NCBI RefSeq assembly: GCF_000423005.1
Contig: NZ_AUHD01000001.1
Span: 1 to 64,000, forward strand
Direction: 5' to 3'
DNA: 64,000 bases
DNA from: Gelidibacter mesophilus DSM 14095
GTDB taxonomy: Bacteria > Bacteroidota > Bacteroidia > Flavobacteriales > Flavobacteriaceae
Shown here: in pieces, positions 1 through 8,186 of the stretch
Numbering within the stretch: the first letter of the stretch is position 1
How the letters are laid out: each line of letters begins with the position of its first letter
Program-made: the position numbers and the translations under genes
The notes under the pieces: generated by a model
Database searches by the model: none
The model's input: the letters and a program-made list of their open reading frames with translations, nothing else
Told to the model about the DNA's origin: nothing

Positions 1-131
1 AATCCCTCTGTCCAATCTTGCTTGAGCGTTTTTTCGTTTGAACTATTTTCAAAGCGGAACGCTTTGGGATCTCCAATCCCTCCGGCCAATCTCGCTTGAG
101 CGTTTTTTCTTTTGAACTGCCACCAAAGCGG
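1..131. repeat. Imperfect direct repeat, two 57-bp copies
   Basis: Positions 1-57 and 75-131 are about 80 percent identical, both running from AATCCCTC through CTTGAGCGTTTTTT to CAAAGCGG with a period of 74. No reading frame is supported. The first copy begins at the window edge, so more copies may lie to the left. Confidence 0.7.
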
Positions 132-495
132 TGCTCTGAAGGGTTTTAGCTAAACCTATCTCAGGTAGTTCCGTTTTCATACATAATTCTTGGAAGCTTC
201 AAAAAATGTGCACAGACCTGTCGAAAGAAGCTATGACTTCAGTTCTATGTTAGGAGAATCATCAATTTATGGAAAGAATAGGTTTTCAAGATCCATAAGT
301 AGGGCCTCTTAGGAAAAATTCATGAATATCTGCAACTCGATTCGAAACTTAGAGAAAGACCACAAAGTCACTTTTTAAGTTTTATTAGATAAAGGCTACC
401 CTAAAAGCAGTAGGGTGATATCATTATTCGATTGAATTTGAGAGAGTACGGAAATATTTTTTAGAAAATTAGGCTCAAATACATTAAATTGTGAT
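132..495. other. Non-coding stretch, nothing recognised
   Basis: AT-rich sequence before the first gene with no convincing open frame, RNA gene or terminator. No TAnnTTTG promoter is obvious upstream of the gene at 496. Confidence 0.5.
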
Positions 496-1092
496 ATGAA
501 AACGATATCAGCACCGTGTTGGCATGATCTTCCTAAACAGCCTCAACTGTTTGTTTCTTCTTGGAATGTGAATAAATTGCTGTATGGAGCTTTGGTTTTA
601 TTTATACTTGAATCCGTTTATTTTTATGTAAGTCTGGCCTCTGCCATTGGTGGTTCAGATATTATTTTAATATTATTTTGGGCATCTTGTCTTTTGTTTT
701 CTTTTTCCCATGTTTTTATGGTAATGATGGATGCATGGTCGCGCTTTCAAAATTATAAGCGTGTTAAAGACCATTTATTCCAACATGGTTTTAGTACCCA
801 AATAGCAAAACATTACGGCGGCAGTAAATGTCAACGGATGGCCCTATTGGCAGCTGCAAAGGAATTGGGTATGGCTAAAAAAGTGAAAGATTATTACGAT
901 AATATCGGGATTAAATGGTATTATTTTGTGCCGGAGTTCATGATCCGGGACCCGTTATTTCCTTTCAGAAAACATTTTTGGTCACGTACATTTATGGAGA
1001 AATACTACAAACCTAAATTTGATTATCGACTGTATCAAAAATTGCACATGGAAACCGAAAGGACTCAAATAAATCAAAACGTTCAAATCTGA
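496..1092 (+). CDS. Hypothetical membrane protein (198 aa)
   Basis: I do not recognise a family. The protein has two hydrophobic segments, about residues 28-50 and 55-78, so two membrane helices are likely. They are followed by a basic, aromatic-rich cytoplasmic-type domain of about 120 residues containing repeated Lys/Tyr pairs. No signal peptide cleavage site or catalytic motif is visible. The ATG at 496 is the first start after an in-frame stop and fits the hydrophobic N-terminus. It stands alone, facing the rhodanese operon that converges from the other strand. Function unknown. Confidence 0.6.
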   Translation: MKTISAPCWHDLPKQPQLFVSSWNVNKLLYGALVLFILESVYFYVSLASAIGGSDIILILFWASCLLFSFSHVFMVMMDAWSRFQNYKRVKDHLFQHGFSTQIAKHYGGSKCQRMALLAAAKELGMAKKVKDYYDNIGIKWYYFVPEFMIRDPLFPFRKHFWSRTFMEKYYKPKFDYRLYQKLHMETERTQINQNVQI

Positions 1093-1381
1093 ATTTCATC
1101 TCCTCTGTAAAGCTTCCTAATTAGCCATCTCATTATTTTAGACAAGACCGAGAACATTCCTAGCAAGAATCAATTATTTAGCAGGCTAACGCCTTTAGAT
1201 TACACTTTCATATAACAAGAATTACTGAATTATGATAGTAAAATTTCTTTTAAACAGCTCTGAATTAGAATATTCAAATGAGCTCTGGTCAATTTGCTCA
1301 GTACGTCTCAAAGTCCAATTCTAACGTGCACATTTTTATGTATGTCAATTCAGATCGTAGGTCATGGAATGCGATAGATTT

Positions 1382-1600
1382 TTATTTATTGGTAGTTCCA
1401 GTGGTTTTTAATTCACAAGTTCCAGTAGTGCAATTTCCTCCGGCACAAGCAAGTCCAAATAGGCCCATTATTGCTGGCCAGGTTCCGAGTGCGATACCAA
1501 TCCACTCGCCCTCGGAAGCACTTTGTAAAATTACCCATATTCCGATGAGTAAATAGGCTGCTCGCATCCAAGTCCAATTATTGAAAATTCTGTTTAGCAT
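1382..1600 (-). CDS. Small membrane protein with Cys-rich tail, rhodanese-associated
   Basis: A 72-aa protein with two membrane helices (about residues 13-27 and 33-52) followed by three cysteines spaced C-x4-C-x4-C (C52, C57, C62). It lies seven bases downstream of two rhodanese genes and is surely co-transcribed. Small DUF2892/YgaP-like membrane domains often accompany or are fused to rhodaneses, where they are thought to handle sulfur or sulfide at the membrane. The resemblance is in topology and context; a DUF2892 match is an inference. The cysteines could carry sulfane sulfur or bind a metal. Confidence 0.65.
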   Translation of the reverse strand: MLNRIFNNWTWMRAAYLLIGIWVILQSASEGEWIGIALGTWPAIMGLFGLACAGGNCTTGTCELKTTGTTNK

Positions 1601-1607
1601 ATCCTAT

Positions 1608-1922
1608 TCAAATTTCAGTATTGAGGGAAGACCAACTTCCACCGTTGTAAACCTGAGAAAACCTTTTTGATTTTAACAGATTTTTTGCTGAAGCGCTTCT
1701 CATTCCTGAGGCACAGCAGGTAATTACCGGATTCTCTTTATTTTTGAGTAAACTAACATTCGAACTTAGTGCTTGCAAAGGAATGTTTTTTGAACCTTTG
1801 ATGTGACCACTTGCAAATTCCGACTTACTTCTTACGTCTACGATTACACCACCTTCTTTTAATAGTTGCTTATAGTTTGGCGCTGGTTTTATTCCTAAGA
1901 AGGCTTTAAGTTTTGTAATCAT
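1608..1922 (-). CDS. Rhodanese-like domain protein
   Basis: A single rhodanese domain of 104 aa. Family hallmarks are the 'IVDVRSKSEFASGHIKGS' stretch (residues 27-44), the NIPL segment (46-49) and the active-site loop CASGMR (C70-R75), where Cys70 would carry a persulfide. The C-terminal 'NGGSW' is also typical. There is no signal peptide, so it is cytoplasmic unless the small membrane protein next door anchors it. Second gene of a three-gene minus-strand operon, one base after the preceding gene's stop. Single-domain rhodaneses move sulfane sulfur between thiols; the physiological partner is unknown. Confidence 0.9.
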   Translation of the reverse strand: MITKLKAFLGIKPAPNYKQLLKEGGVIVDVRSKSEFASGHIKGSKNIPLQALSSNVSLLKNKENPVITCCASGMRSASAKNLLKSKRFSQVYNGGSWSSLNTEI

Positions 1923-1923
1923 A

Positions 1924-2208
1924 TCAAGTGTTTTGTGCGGTTAAATAGTTTACGTCCATCCATGAGCCTCCGTTAAGACAGTTGAGACCCTGGCGGCTTA
2001 AAAAAGCCTCTGCTTGGCCACTTCTATATCCAGAAGCGCAGCATAGAATTAATGGGGATTTCATTTTTTTAAGGTCATCCATTCGATGTGGGATGTCATG
2101 TAGTGGGATATTCATAGCTCCAAAAACACTACCTCCCATAAACTCCAAGGGGGAACGCACTTCTATAACAGTCCCTTCACAGCTTTTAATTAGGTCTTCT
2201 GTATTCAT
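1924..2208 (-). CDS. Rhodanese-like domain protein
   Basis: A second, shorter rhodanese domain (94 aa), first gene of the operon. It has 'IEVRSPLEFMGG' (residues 15-26), NIPL (33-36), the persulfide loop CASGYR (C57-R62) and the closing NGGSW. It is clearly a paralogue of the next gene: both loops have an additional Cys just before the catalytic one. A candidate promoter lies about 60 bases upstream. Likely role is sulfur transfer or detoxification together with the two downstream products. Confidence 0.9.
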   Translation of the reverse strand: MNTEDLIKSCEGTVIEVRSPLEFMGGSVFGAMNIPLHDIPHRMDDLKKMKSPLILCCASGYRSGQAEAFLSRQGLNCLNGGSWMDVNYLTAQNT

Positions 2209-2268
2209 AATGGGTTTTTTGTTAATTCTATTTGAAAGCCGTTAGGATTACCTACTGACTTACCATTG

Positions 2269-2276
2269 CAAACTTA
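2269..2276 (-). promoter_or_regulatory. Candidate -7 promoter element for the rhodanese operon
   Basis: TAAGTTTG on the minus strand matches the Bacteroidota -7 consensus TAnnTTTG. Transcription would start about 50 bases before the first rhodanese start codon. No clear -33 TTG is seen at the expected distance. Confidence 0.45.
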
Positions 2277-2563
2277 ATACTATAATGCTCTGTCCATAGT
2301 TACTTTTGTTACATAGGACCCTGACATAAATTTTGAAAGGTTTATTCTAAAAAATGAATGGAAAGACTTTAGACTTCATAACGGCAGAGTAAAGAAGGGT
2401 TTTAAAGTTGGTTTGTCAATTATTTCAATTTGCTTATTTTAAGATGATAGAGTGAGGTCTTGCGCATTTTAAAAAATTGTTTCAATGGCTATAAAGATGG
2501 ATCTCTGATGAAATGTGAGAAATATAAGGGTTTTTGTTACCTTGAAAAATGCTGAAAACGAAA
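2277..2563. other. Intergenic stretch, nothing recognised
   Basis: Non-coding DNA between the rhodanese promoter and the terminator of the beta-barrel gene. A piece near 2342-2365 (TTATTCTAAAAAATGAATG) resembles one near 5802-5818, a possible dispersed remnant. Confidence 0.4.
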
Positions 2564-2595
2564 ATTCCCCGTGATTTTCGTAAATCACGGGGAAT
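2564..2595 (-). terminator. Strong hairpin terminator of the minus-strand transcript
   Basis: A perfect 14-bp stem (2564-2577 with 2582-2595, ATTCCCCGTGATTT and its complement) around a 4-base loop. On the minus strand it is followed by T-rich sequence. It sits 37 bases after the stop of the beta-barrel gene and ends that transcript, perhaps also the upstream peptide/kinase unit. Confidence 0.85.
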
Positions 2596-2632
2596 ACTAA
2601 ATTATTAATTTGCAATAATCAGTCTATCAGAA

Positions 2633-3202
2633 TTACAGACGGAAAACCACCTGAAATACATGTTGAAAATGATTATTGTCATATAAATGATTCTTAGCAT
2701 TTGCAGCAAACTTTGCAGAAGATTGAAGACGTAAAGCTATATTTTCATTCAGCCAAAACTGAACGCCTCCTGATAAATTAGCTGAGGTGTTAGTTTCACT
2801 AATTTGAAATAATCCGACACCTCCCATAGCGTATAAATCAAGCCATTCCAAATCAAAAAGATATTCTGAAAAATACCATTTGAAATTAACATTAGTGGAG
2901 AAATAGGTAAGATCTTTACTTATCACGTTGCCATTATCTAAGGCATCACCTTTATCAAAACCATTTAGGCTCATGTCTAATTCAACCGCAAATTCTTCAG
3001 CCCATTGATGTTCGATAGCTACCGCAAGAGGGTGTTTAAAAGCATAGTCATCCAGTCTTTCAACAGGGTTTCTAGTTCCCAGGCTACCAACTGCATTAAT
3101 ACCTACACTAGCTTTCCAATCGCTTCTATAGCTATTAAATCGTTGTGCGTGAACCGTATATCCCATAACGGATATTAGCAAACAGATAATTATCTTTTTC
3201 AT
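2633..3202 (-). CDS. Outer-membrane beta-barrel protein
   Basis: A 189-aa protein with an N-terminal signal peptide (hydrophobic residues 4-16, likely cleavage after VHA) and alternating hydrophobic/polar strands typical of an eight-stranded OmpA-like barrel. The end 'HVFQVVFRL' looks like a closing barrel strand. There is no peptidoglycan-binding OmpA domain. The ATG at 3202 is preferred over an in-frame TTG 18 bases upstream, because that TTG is part of the predicted -7 element and would place polar residues before the signal peptide. A separate promoter upstream suggests independent transcription. Ligand unknown. Confidence 0.75.
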   Translation of the reverse strand: MKKIIICLLISVMGYTVHAQRFNSYRSDWKASVGINAVGSLGTRNPVERLDDYAFKHPLAVAIEHQWAEEFAVELDMSLNGFDKGDALDNGNVISKDLTYFSTNVNFKWYFSEYLFDLEWLDLYAMGGVGLFQISETNTSANLSGGVQFWLNENIALRLQSSAKFAANAKNHLYDNNHFQHVFQVVFRL

Positions 3203-3217
3203 AAAAAAAACTTTGTC

Positions 3218-3225
3218 CAAAAATA
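3218..3225 (-). promoter_or_regulatory. Candidate -7 promoter element for the beta-barrel gene
   Basis: TATTTTTG on the minus strand fits TAnnTTTG and ends 15 bases before the ATG at 3202. It overlaps an alternative in-frame TTG codon and so argues against that start. Confidence 0.45.
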
Positions 3226-3266
3226 CTCCTTTACTTCTAAATTACAAAGCTTATTTGTTAAGTTTT

Positions 3267-4310
3267 TTAAGTTTTCGTTAAAAGAAATTTGTTTTTTAAA
3301 ATGTGAGTTCTATAGCTTTTATTATGTAGCAATAAGTTTAATCGAAGATTTATGTTTATTGAGGTGTGAATTAACGAAGAAATTATAAACCCTAATTTGT
3401 GGTGCTTTAATTTGAAAATATAATAACGCTTTAATATGAGTGAATAGATGGACGACTTATATGGCACTAGTTCTTTAAAAAATATACTGGACATCTCCAT
3501 AAAGGATTGAAAATGTTTTTCCTCAGATAAATTTTTAATCAGATGAGGTTTTGTCATTAGGTTTAATGCCAAACAGTCATAAATGGTCTTTAACCCAAAG
3601 TATCCATAAAGGTGCGCTTTATCATTAATTTGAAATGCTAAGATGCTGATTTTAATTGAGTCTTCTATCGATGGAATAGAGATCGCGTTAATAATGCGCT
3701 TGTTTTTTAATATCTCTTCATTAGTAATAAGATGTCTGTGTTCATGACGTAAGATTTCGCTATGAATTTCAATGGCACCATATTTTTCTTTTGAGATTTG
3801 TCTTGGCAGGTGCCGACGGTTCTTGAACTCAATGATGGTGTTAACGGTGTCTGTATATCCATGGTTTATCAGAATTTCAAAAGCAGCATGAAGTTGATTT
3901 TTTGCCACTAGGATGTCAATATCTCCAATCATCCGTTCAGCGTTATCATTATAAGTTTGTGCCGCTAATAAGGCTATTCCTTTAATAAATACATGGTTGA
4001 TGTGTGCCTCTTGGAAAATTCTAGATATTTCTTGTGCTTCCGATAATAAGGTCTCATTTCTACCCCGATTGATATTTGTGATTTCTTTTAGATAAATATT
4101 AAGGTCCGTAGGAATAAGTTCTGATAGTCCTTTATCCTTTAGCTTACAGTAAATTGCAGGAAGCATTAAATGTTTGCTCCCTATGACAACGACAGCGTCC
4201 CAATCAATAATATTATGTTTAAGGTGTTTTGAAAGCAGTTCTTGATTATTGTTGCAGCTCAAGATATCTGCAATCAATTGCATGGTAGTGTATGTGGAGG
4301 TTTTTTTCAA
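3267..4310 (-). CDS. Nucleotidyltransferase-fold protein (NTP_transf_5 type)
   Basis: A 347-aa protein matching the pattern of the uncharacterised nucleotidyltransferase family PF14907. It has a helical N-terminus, then KG (110-111) and the metal-binding GDIDIL motif (G129, D130, D132). The C-terminal half is hydrophobic and basic with no extra catalytic motif. Members of this family occur beside HprK-like kinases in some lasso-peptide loci, for example paeninodin-type clusters (family knowledge). Here it follows the kinase gene by 48 bases in the same direction. It may transfer a nucleotide or a sugar-like group to a peptide; the substrate is inference. Confidence 0.75.
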   Translation of the reverse strand: MKKTSTYTTMQLIADILSCNNNQELLSKHLKHNIIDWDAVVVIGSKHLMLPAIYCKLKDKGLSELIPTDLNIYLKEITNINRGRNETLLSEAQEISRIFQEAHINHVFIKGIALLAAQTYNDNAERMIGDIDILVAKNQLHAAFEILINHGYTDTVNTIIEFKNRRHLPRQISKEKYGAIEIHSEILRHEHRHLITNEEILKNKRIINAISIPSIEDSIKISILAFQINDKAHLYGYFGLKTIYDCLALNLMTKPHLIKNLSEEKHFQSFMEMSSIFFKELVPYKSSIYSLILKRYYIFKLKHHKLGFIISSLIHTSININLRLNLLLHNKSYRTHILKNKFLLTKT

Positions 4311-4358
4311 TGCTTTATTTATTAGGATAACTCCAAATGTAATAAATCAGCAAGAAAA

Positions 4359-5555
4359 TTAAGAATGGAACAACCTTTTAAATTGGGATACCGCAATTGT
4401 ATTATCTGAATAGTTTAATTCGAAACATTTAAGTTCCTTAATCCACTCTAAAAAAAGTTCTGCATTGGATGCTAAGGGTGACAACCACGATTCGGGTATC
4501 AATGTTTCTAGAATCTTTTCCGTATTGACTTGTTGTAATGTTGATGCGACAGTGGGATCATATTTTACATATACAATTTTCTGACATGGCACATGGGAAA
4601 TGCCTTGGCCAAAACTTTTGATTGGCGGAATGTATTTAATATTTACTTTTTTAGAGGTGCTTGCATATAATGGAAATTGATCAAAATCCACAAAAAAAGG
4701 TCTAAGCACATTAAATGCCCCTTTTTTTACTGAAATCCCTGAAGGGAACCGATACAGCTTTCTATCTTCTGCCAATAAGGGCGTGAAATCGTCTGCCAAT
4801 ACATCATAGCCATGAGCCATTAACACAGCCGATAAAGTGCTTTTTCCGTTTCCAGAATCTCCTATGATCATAATGGCCTCGTTACCGTTGGTTACAGTGG
4901 AGGCATGAAAGGTTGCAATCCAATCGGATTCATTTTTATCGTATAATGTATTTATGAGCTGTAAAGCAAATTGACCTTGTAATAAATGGTAGTCTGTTTT
5001 GGCATAATGACCAATATAGTTGCCATTCTTGAATAGATATAAGGCATCATCTTTCTTAAAAATAGCAAATAAAGCTGATGTTAAATGGTCTTGCGCAACG
5101 TTGGTGTGTGCAAATAATGGGTGAATTAGATTTTTAATTGCTAAAGAATCGTAATAGACTGTAATAATCGAGTTACCAAAGCAATAAGTTTCGCTAAAAT
5201 CAGTGTTTTTTATTAATCGAATACTTGATGTATCTAAATGCGATGTTGTCGAAAAAGAATTAGCTGATTTAAGAAATTCAGTTAGTTCATAATAGAAGGC
5301 TTTTGATTTTTCTTCTGGGAGGTTTAGCGAATCTTTTAGATGTTTATAAAACTCAAATTTGTTATTAGAATCTAGATAAAGATCTAAAATGGCCTTCATA
5401 TATTTAGAAAGAATAATATATTGATTAGAAGCCTCAAACCACAAAACGCAACTGTCAGATAGTTGCGTAAAATATTTAGGAGAAACGATGTTTTTCAAAC
5501 TGAAAACATTATTCAAATGGGTTACCACTCGGATCTGGTGGTGGTGAACTAGCAT
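4359..5555 (-). CDS. PqqD-like domain fused to HprK-fold kinase
   Basis: The C-terminal two thirds carry the HPr-kinase fold: 'FHAS' at 217-220, Walker A GDSGNGKST (232-240) and an acidic pair D255-D256 in the position where HprK-like peptide kinases bind metal. Residues about 17-100 read like a PqqD/RRE winged-helix domain: a 'VSP' start, a 'VLWFEASNQYIILS' core, and a terminal helix. True HPr kinase is unlikely because no PTS genes are present. The only ATG is at 5555, inside the end of the peptide gene (overlap 47 bases); a TTG at 5516 would overlap it by 8 bases and is a rival start. Likely phosphorylates a peptide or small molecule. Confidence 0.75.
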   Translation of the reverse strand: MLVHHHQIRVVTHLNNVFSLKNIVSPKYFTQLSDSCVLWFEASNQYIILSKYMKAILDLYLDSNNKFEFYKHLKDSLNLPEEKSKAFYYELTEFLKSANSFSTTSHLDTSSIRLIKNTDFSETYCFGNSIITVYYDSLAIKNLIHPLFAHTNVAQDHLTSALFAIFKKDDALYLFKNGNYIGHYAKTDYHLLQGQFALQLINTLYDKNESDWIATFHASTVTNGNEAIMIIGDSGNGKSTLSAVLMAHGYDVLADDFTPLLAEDRKLYRFPSGISVKKGAFNVLRPFFVDFDQFPLYASTSKKVNIKYIPPIKSFGQGISHVPCQKIVYVKYDPTVASTLQQVNTEKILETLIPESWLSPLASNAELFLEWIKELKCFELNYSDNTIAVSQFKRLFHS

Positions 5556-5673
5556 GCGCTTTTTTAGGATTTAATATCAAAAAAGTTCCCACTGCAGTAA
5601 GTGCAGCATATTTACCCATACGAGTTAACGCCTCTTTTCTCGTAATTTCGTTTTTTAAATTTTTCTTCTCCAT
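5509..5673 (-). CDS. Small exported or precursor peptide (54 aa)
   Basis: An open frame of 54 codons directly in front of, and overlapping, the kinase gene. It begins MEKKNLKNEITRKEAL, continues with a hydrophobic stretch (about residues 22-35) and an AHA signal-peptidase-like site (39-41), and ends with the tail SSPPPDPSGNPFE. The basic 'TRKEAL' before the hydrophobic run is a weak twin-arginine-like pattern (RK instead of RR). A good promoter lies four bases upstream of the ATG. The conserved-looking layout (leader, helix, cleavage site, Pro/Ser tail) and the kinase/RRE neighbour suggest a RiPP-like substrate with Ser42, Ser43 or Ser49 as possible modification sites. Function is inferred from context only. 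Confidence 0.7.
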   Translation of the reverse strand: MEKKNLKNEITRKEALTRMGKYAALTAVGTFLILNPKKAHASSPPPDPSGNPFE

Positions 5674-5677
5674 GGCA

Positions 5678-5685
5678 CAAATATA
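5678..5685 (-). promoter_or_regulatory. Promoter -7 element of the peptide/kinase unit
   Basis: TATATTTG on the minus strand is an exact TAnnTTTG match. Only four bases separate it from the ATG at 5673, so the transcript would be leaderless or nearly so. A long T-run lies just upstream on the same strand. Confidence 0.6.
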
Positions 5686-5981
5686 GACAACCTTTTAATA
5701 ATAAAAAAAAAAAAAACAAAAATCCGACCTTGTTGAAGATTTTGTGGTTGAATTGTATTTTTCAGTCTAATTAGTTTTGTTTTCTAGTGTTTAGAGAGCC
5801 CTATTCTAAAAAAGAATGAGAGTATTTTAGAAATGCCATGCTCGGAATGTTTTCAATAACATTAAAAAATTAGAAGACGATACAATGATTACCTTTGATG
5901 GATGATACCCTTGAAGTCCTGAGTTTGTAAGCTAGAATTCCTCTCGTGATTTTTAGATAGCAAAGCTCGGCGGCCCAGACA
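5686..5981. other. Intergenic stretch with a small inverted repeat
   Basis: No gene is seen. It holds a 14-base A-run near 5703-5716 and an 8-bp inverted repeat TTCTAAAA / TTTTAGAA (5804-5811 and 5825-5832) that could be a weak terminator for the T9SS cargo gene. Confidence 0.4.
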
Positions 5982-8186
5982 TCAATTCAATAGAATTATC
6001 TTGATTTTCTCTAACGTACCAGTCCTCAATTTCACAATATACATCCCATTACTCAAAACAGATACATCCACTTGGTTGTTAGTGGTATTCGCATCAAGTT
6101 GAGTGCTGATAAGTAGGCGTTCTTGTAAATCAAAAACAGTGACTACGGTGTTTTGTTTAATTGCCCCTTTGATATAAAGGTTGTGACCATCATTAGTGGT
6201 GAAAATTCTTATGTCGTCGGCTCCGTTGCTTCCGTAAGATAGCGTTGATTTGATAACATGTAAAAAGAAGCGTCCCGTTCCTGAAATATTTGAATCAAGG
6301 TAAATGGTATAGTCATCGGTGTTTAATAAGGTAAAGCTATGCGTTAATTTATCTTCCAAATACAGGTGAGTTTCCTCAGGGAGTAAGGACTCCGTAACGC
6401 GGACCGTTAGTCGTTCTCCTGCAGGGGCGTTGATGCCTATAGGAACAATAAGGTCATCTGAAAGATCCGCATAAGAAAGTGATTGAATGGCCATGTCCGT
6501 TGTGGTGCTATGATCTGTCAAATGTGAATAAATGGCAAACCCTGGCGCTTTGCCTTCATAAATACCAGCATCATAACCTGGATCTAATCCTGGTGTAGAG
6601 TAGTCATTAAAATAAAAATCGGTGTTATAGTTTGAGATCCCATTGGTGAGGTTGAGTCTTAAAAATCCGACGTGTTTGTCTATTTTGTTTTTAATAACAC
6701 TAAAGTTATTGGAGCTTCCAACGCTACGCATCTTAGGCGTAAAGGTCACGTCGCCTCCATCTGTTTTGGAAGCTACCAAAAAGCCTTCACCTGGCATTAG
6801 TTTAGACTTCGGATGTAAGGTAAGATATGCTAAGTTCCGGATGGTATATTCATTGGAGGAGGCTCCGTCAAAACTATATATGCCGGCTAATTCTGGTGCG
6901 AATTGAGAATTGTTCCTAGCTAGGAATTCGGAAAGATCCATATAAGACGGATAGGGGTTGCCTATAAGATTCCATGCGGTATGGGTAGGACCAGAGTTCA
7001 GAATCTTTTTGGTAATAGTTTCTGTATTAACCACCCCATTGAATTTGAGGAGGCCGTTTTTTATGGTTGCTGTCCTGTATCCAGTTCCAGCCGTAAGTGG
7101 GGCTTTTTCAGTATTGGAATATGTGGAATAGGTGCCCTTAAGCTTGTTAAGTGGCCCAAAGAGGACTAGAGTTTTCGCGGTGTTGCTCACAATATTGGGG
7201 TTTGCAGCGCGAAACACATTAAACGGCTCCTCTGTGACAGGGGCCGAAATGAGTATATTGTGGCCTGTGGCACTCAAAGAGGTTTCAATATTGACTTGAC
7301 GTTGGTATGTGGCGGTTCCTATAACAGTGTCTGTGACAATCAAGCTGGAATAGTTTTCGGAATCGGATTGTAGAACAACGTTATTAGAGGTAGTTAGATT
7401 CCCATTTACGGTAATAGCTCCGGTTTTTTGAATAATTAAGCCTGCTCCAGGTTGAACCACTAAATCTTTTGTCTGAACGTTGTTGGCCTCGGAATAAGTG
7501 CCATTTAATATCATCGCATTTTGTTCAGAGGTGTTCGCGTTTGGTGGATTTGGCGACCATTTGCCATGGCTGTAGAGCAGGCCATCGTAAGTTACCTTTC
7601 CTAATAGCTGAATACCTGTGTTGTCAAGCCCAAGTACCTTTCCCAACCCGCCTTCAATATCAAAAGTTCCTAAGGGTCCTACTAAACCACTGGTTGCAGC
7701 AAAACCATAAAGTCTAAACGTAATCGTTCCACCAGGAGCTGAGTTAAGGTTTGTTTCGACAATAGGAGATAATCCAGAATTTTTAACCTTGGAATTAGAG
7801 TAGATGTCAGACTTGAAATTATCTAAACTCGTCCTAATTCTTATTTGGGCCGGGCCATTTCCCGCAACAAATTGAGAGAATCCGTCAGGATCTCTATCAA
7901 AGTTAATTTGGAATTTATTGATATGAATGATAAAACCGTCTGCTGCTGAAATAGACCATTGGATGTAGTGGTTGGTACTCAAACTTGCGCCTGTAGACCA
8001 GTTGCCGCTGTTAAAGGTATCTCCACCTCCTACGGTGAGTCCTGGGCCTCGGGTCAAGGCTTCAGCTGATAAATTTTCAACGGTAGCCGTTTCAGGCTTT
8101 GAAGTTCCTGAAAACGCCGCAATAGTTTGCCCTGTTGTAGGAAACAGTACAAATACAGACAGGCATATCGTAAATATTATTTTCAT
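5982..8186 (-). CDS. T9SS type A sorting-domain cell-surface protein
   Basis: A 734-aa secreted protein. It has a signal peptide (residues 1-19, ending near 'TTGQT') and a long beta-rich body. The last ~75 residues form a Por secretion tail: 'TVVTVFDLQERLLISTQL', then 'NGMYIVKLRTG' and a final basic 'EKIKIILLN'. That tail directs type IX secretion and surface attachment in Bacteroidota. No enzymatic motif is visible. The middle ('GYRTATIKNGLLKFNG', 'WNLIGNPYPSY') is of a type common in large flavobacterial surface proteins. Monocistronic on the minus strand. Substrate or adhesive role unknown. Confidence 0.85.
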   Translation of the reverse strand: MKIIFTICLSVFVLFPTTGQTIAAFSGTSKPETATVENLSAEALTRGPGLTVGGGDTFNSGNWSTGASLSTNHYIQWSISAADGFIIHINKFQINFDRDPDGFSQFVAGNGPAQIRIRTSLDNFKSDIYSNSKVKNSGLSPIVETNLNSAPGGTITFRLYGFAATSGLVGPLGTFDIEGGLGKVLGLDNTGIQLLGKVTYDGLLYSHGKWSPNPPNANTSEQNAMILNGTYSEANNVQTKDLVVQPGAGLIIQKTGAITVNGNLTTSNNVVLQSDSENYSSLIVTDTVIGTATYQRQVNIETSLSATGHNILISAPVTEEPFNVFRAANPNIVSNTAKTLVLFGPLNKLKGTYSTYSNTEKAPLTAGTGYRTATIKNGLLKFNGVVNTETITKKILNSGPTHTAWNLIGNPYPSYMDLSEFLARNNSQFAPELAGIYSFDGASSNEYTIRNLAYLTLHPKSKLMPGEGFLVASKTDGGDVTFTPKMRSVGSSNNFSVIKNKIDKHVGFLRLNLTNGISNYNTDFYFNDYSTPGLDPGYDAGIYEGKAPGFAIYSHLTDHSTTTDMAIQSLSYADLSDDLIVPIGINAPAGERLTVRVTESLLPEETHLYLEDKLTHSFTLLNTDDYTIYLDSNISGTGRFFLHVIKSTLSYGSNGADDIRIFTTNDGHNLYIKGAIKQNTVVTVFDLQERLLISTQLDANTTNNQVDVSVLSNGMYIVKLRTGTLEKIKIILLN

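Noticed and set aside
1278-1556. Plus-strand frame of 92 codons opposite the small membrane protein
   Set aside because: It runs opposite to the rhodanese-linked gene, has no domain or promoter, and the minus-strand protein has clear helices and operon context.
3203-3220. Six-codon TTG-initiated extension of the beta-barrel protein
   Set aside because: The TTG is part of the -7 element and the signal peptide begins properly at the ATG at 3202.
4359-5555. Classical HPr kinase/phosphorylase
   Set aside because: No HPr or PTS genes nearby and the N-terminal domain is PqqD-like rather than the HprK N-domain.
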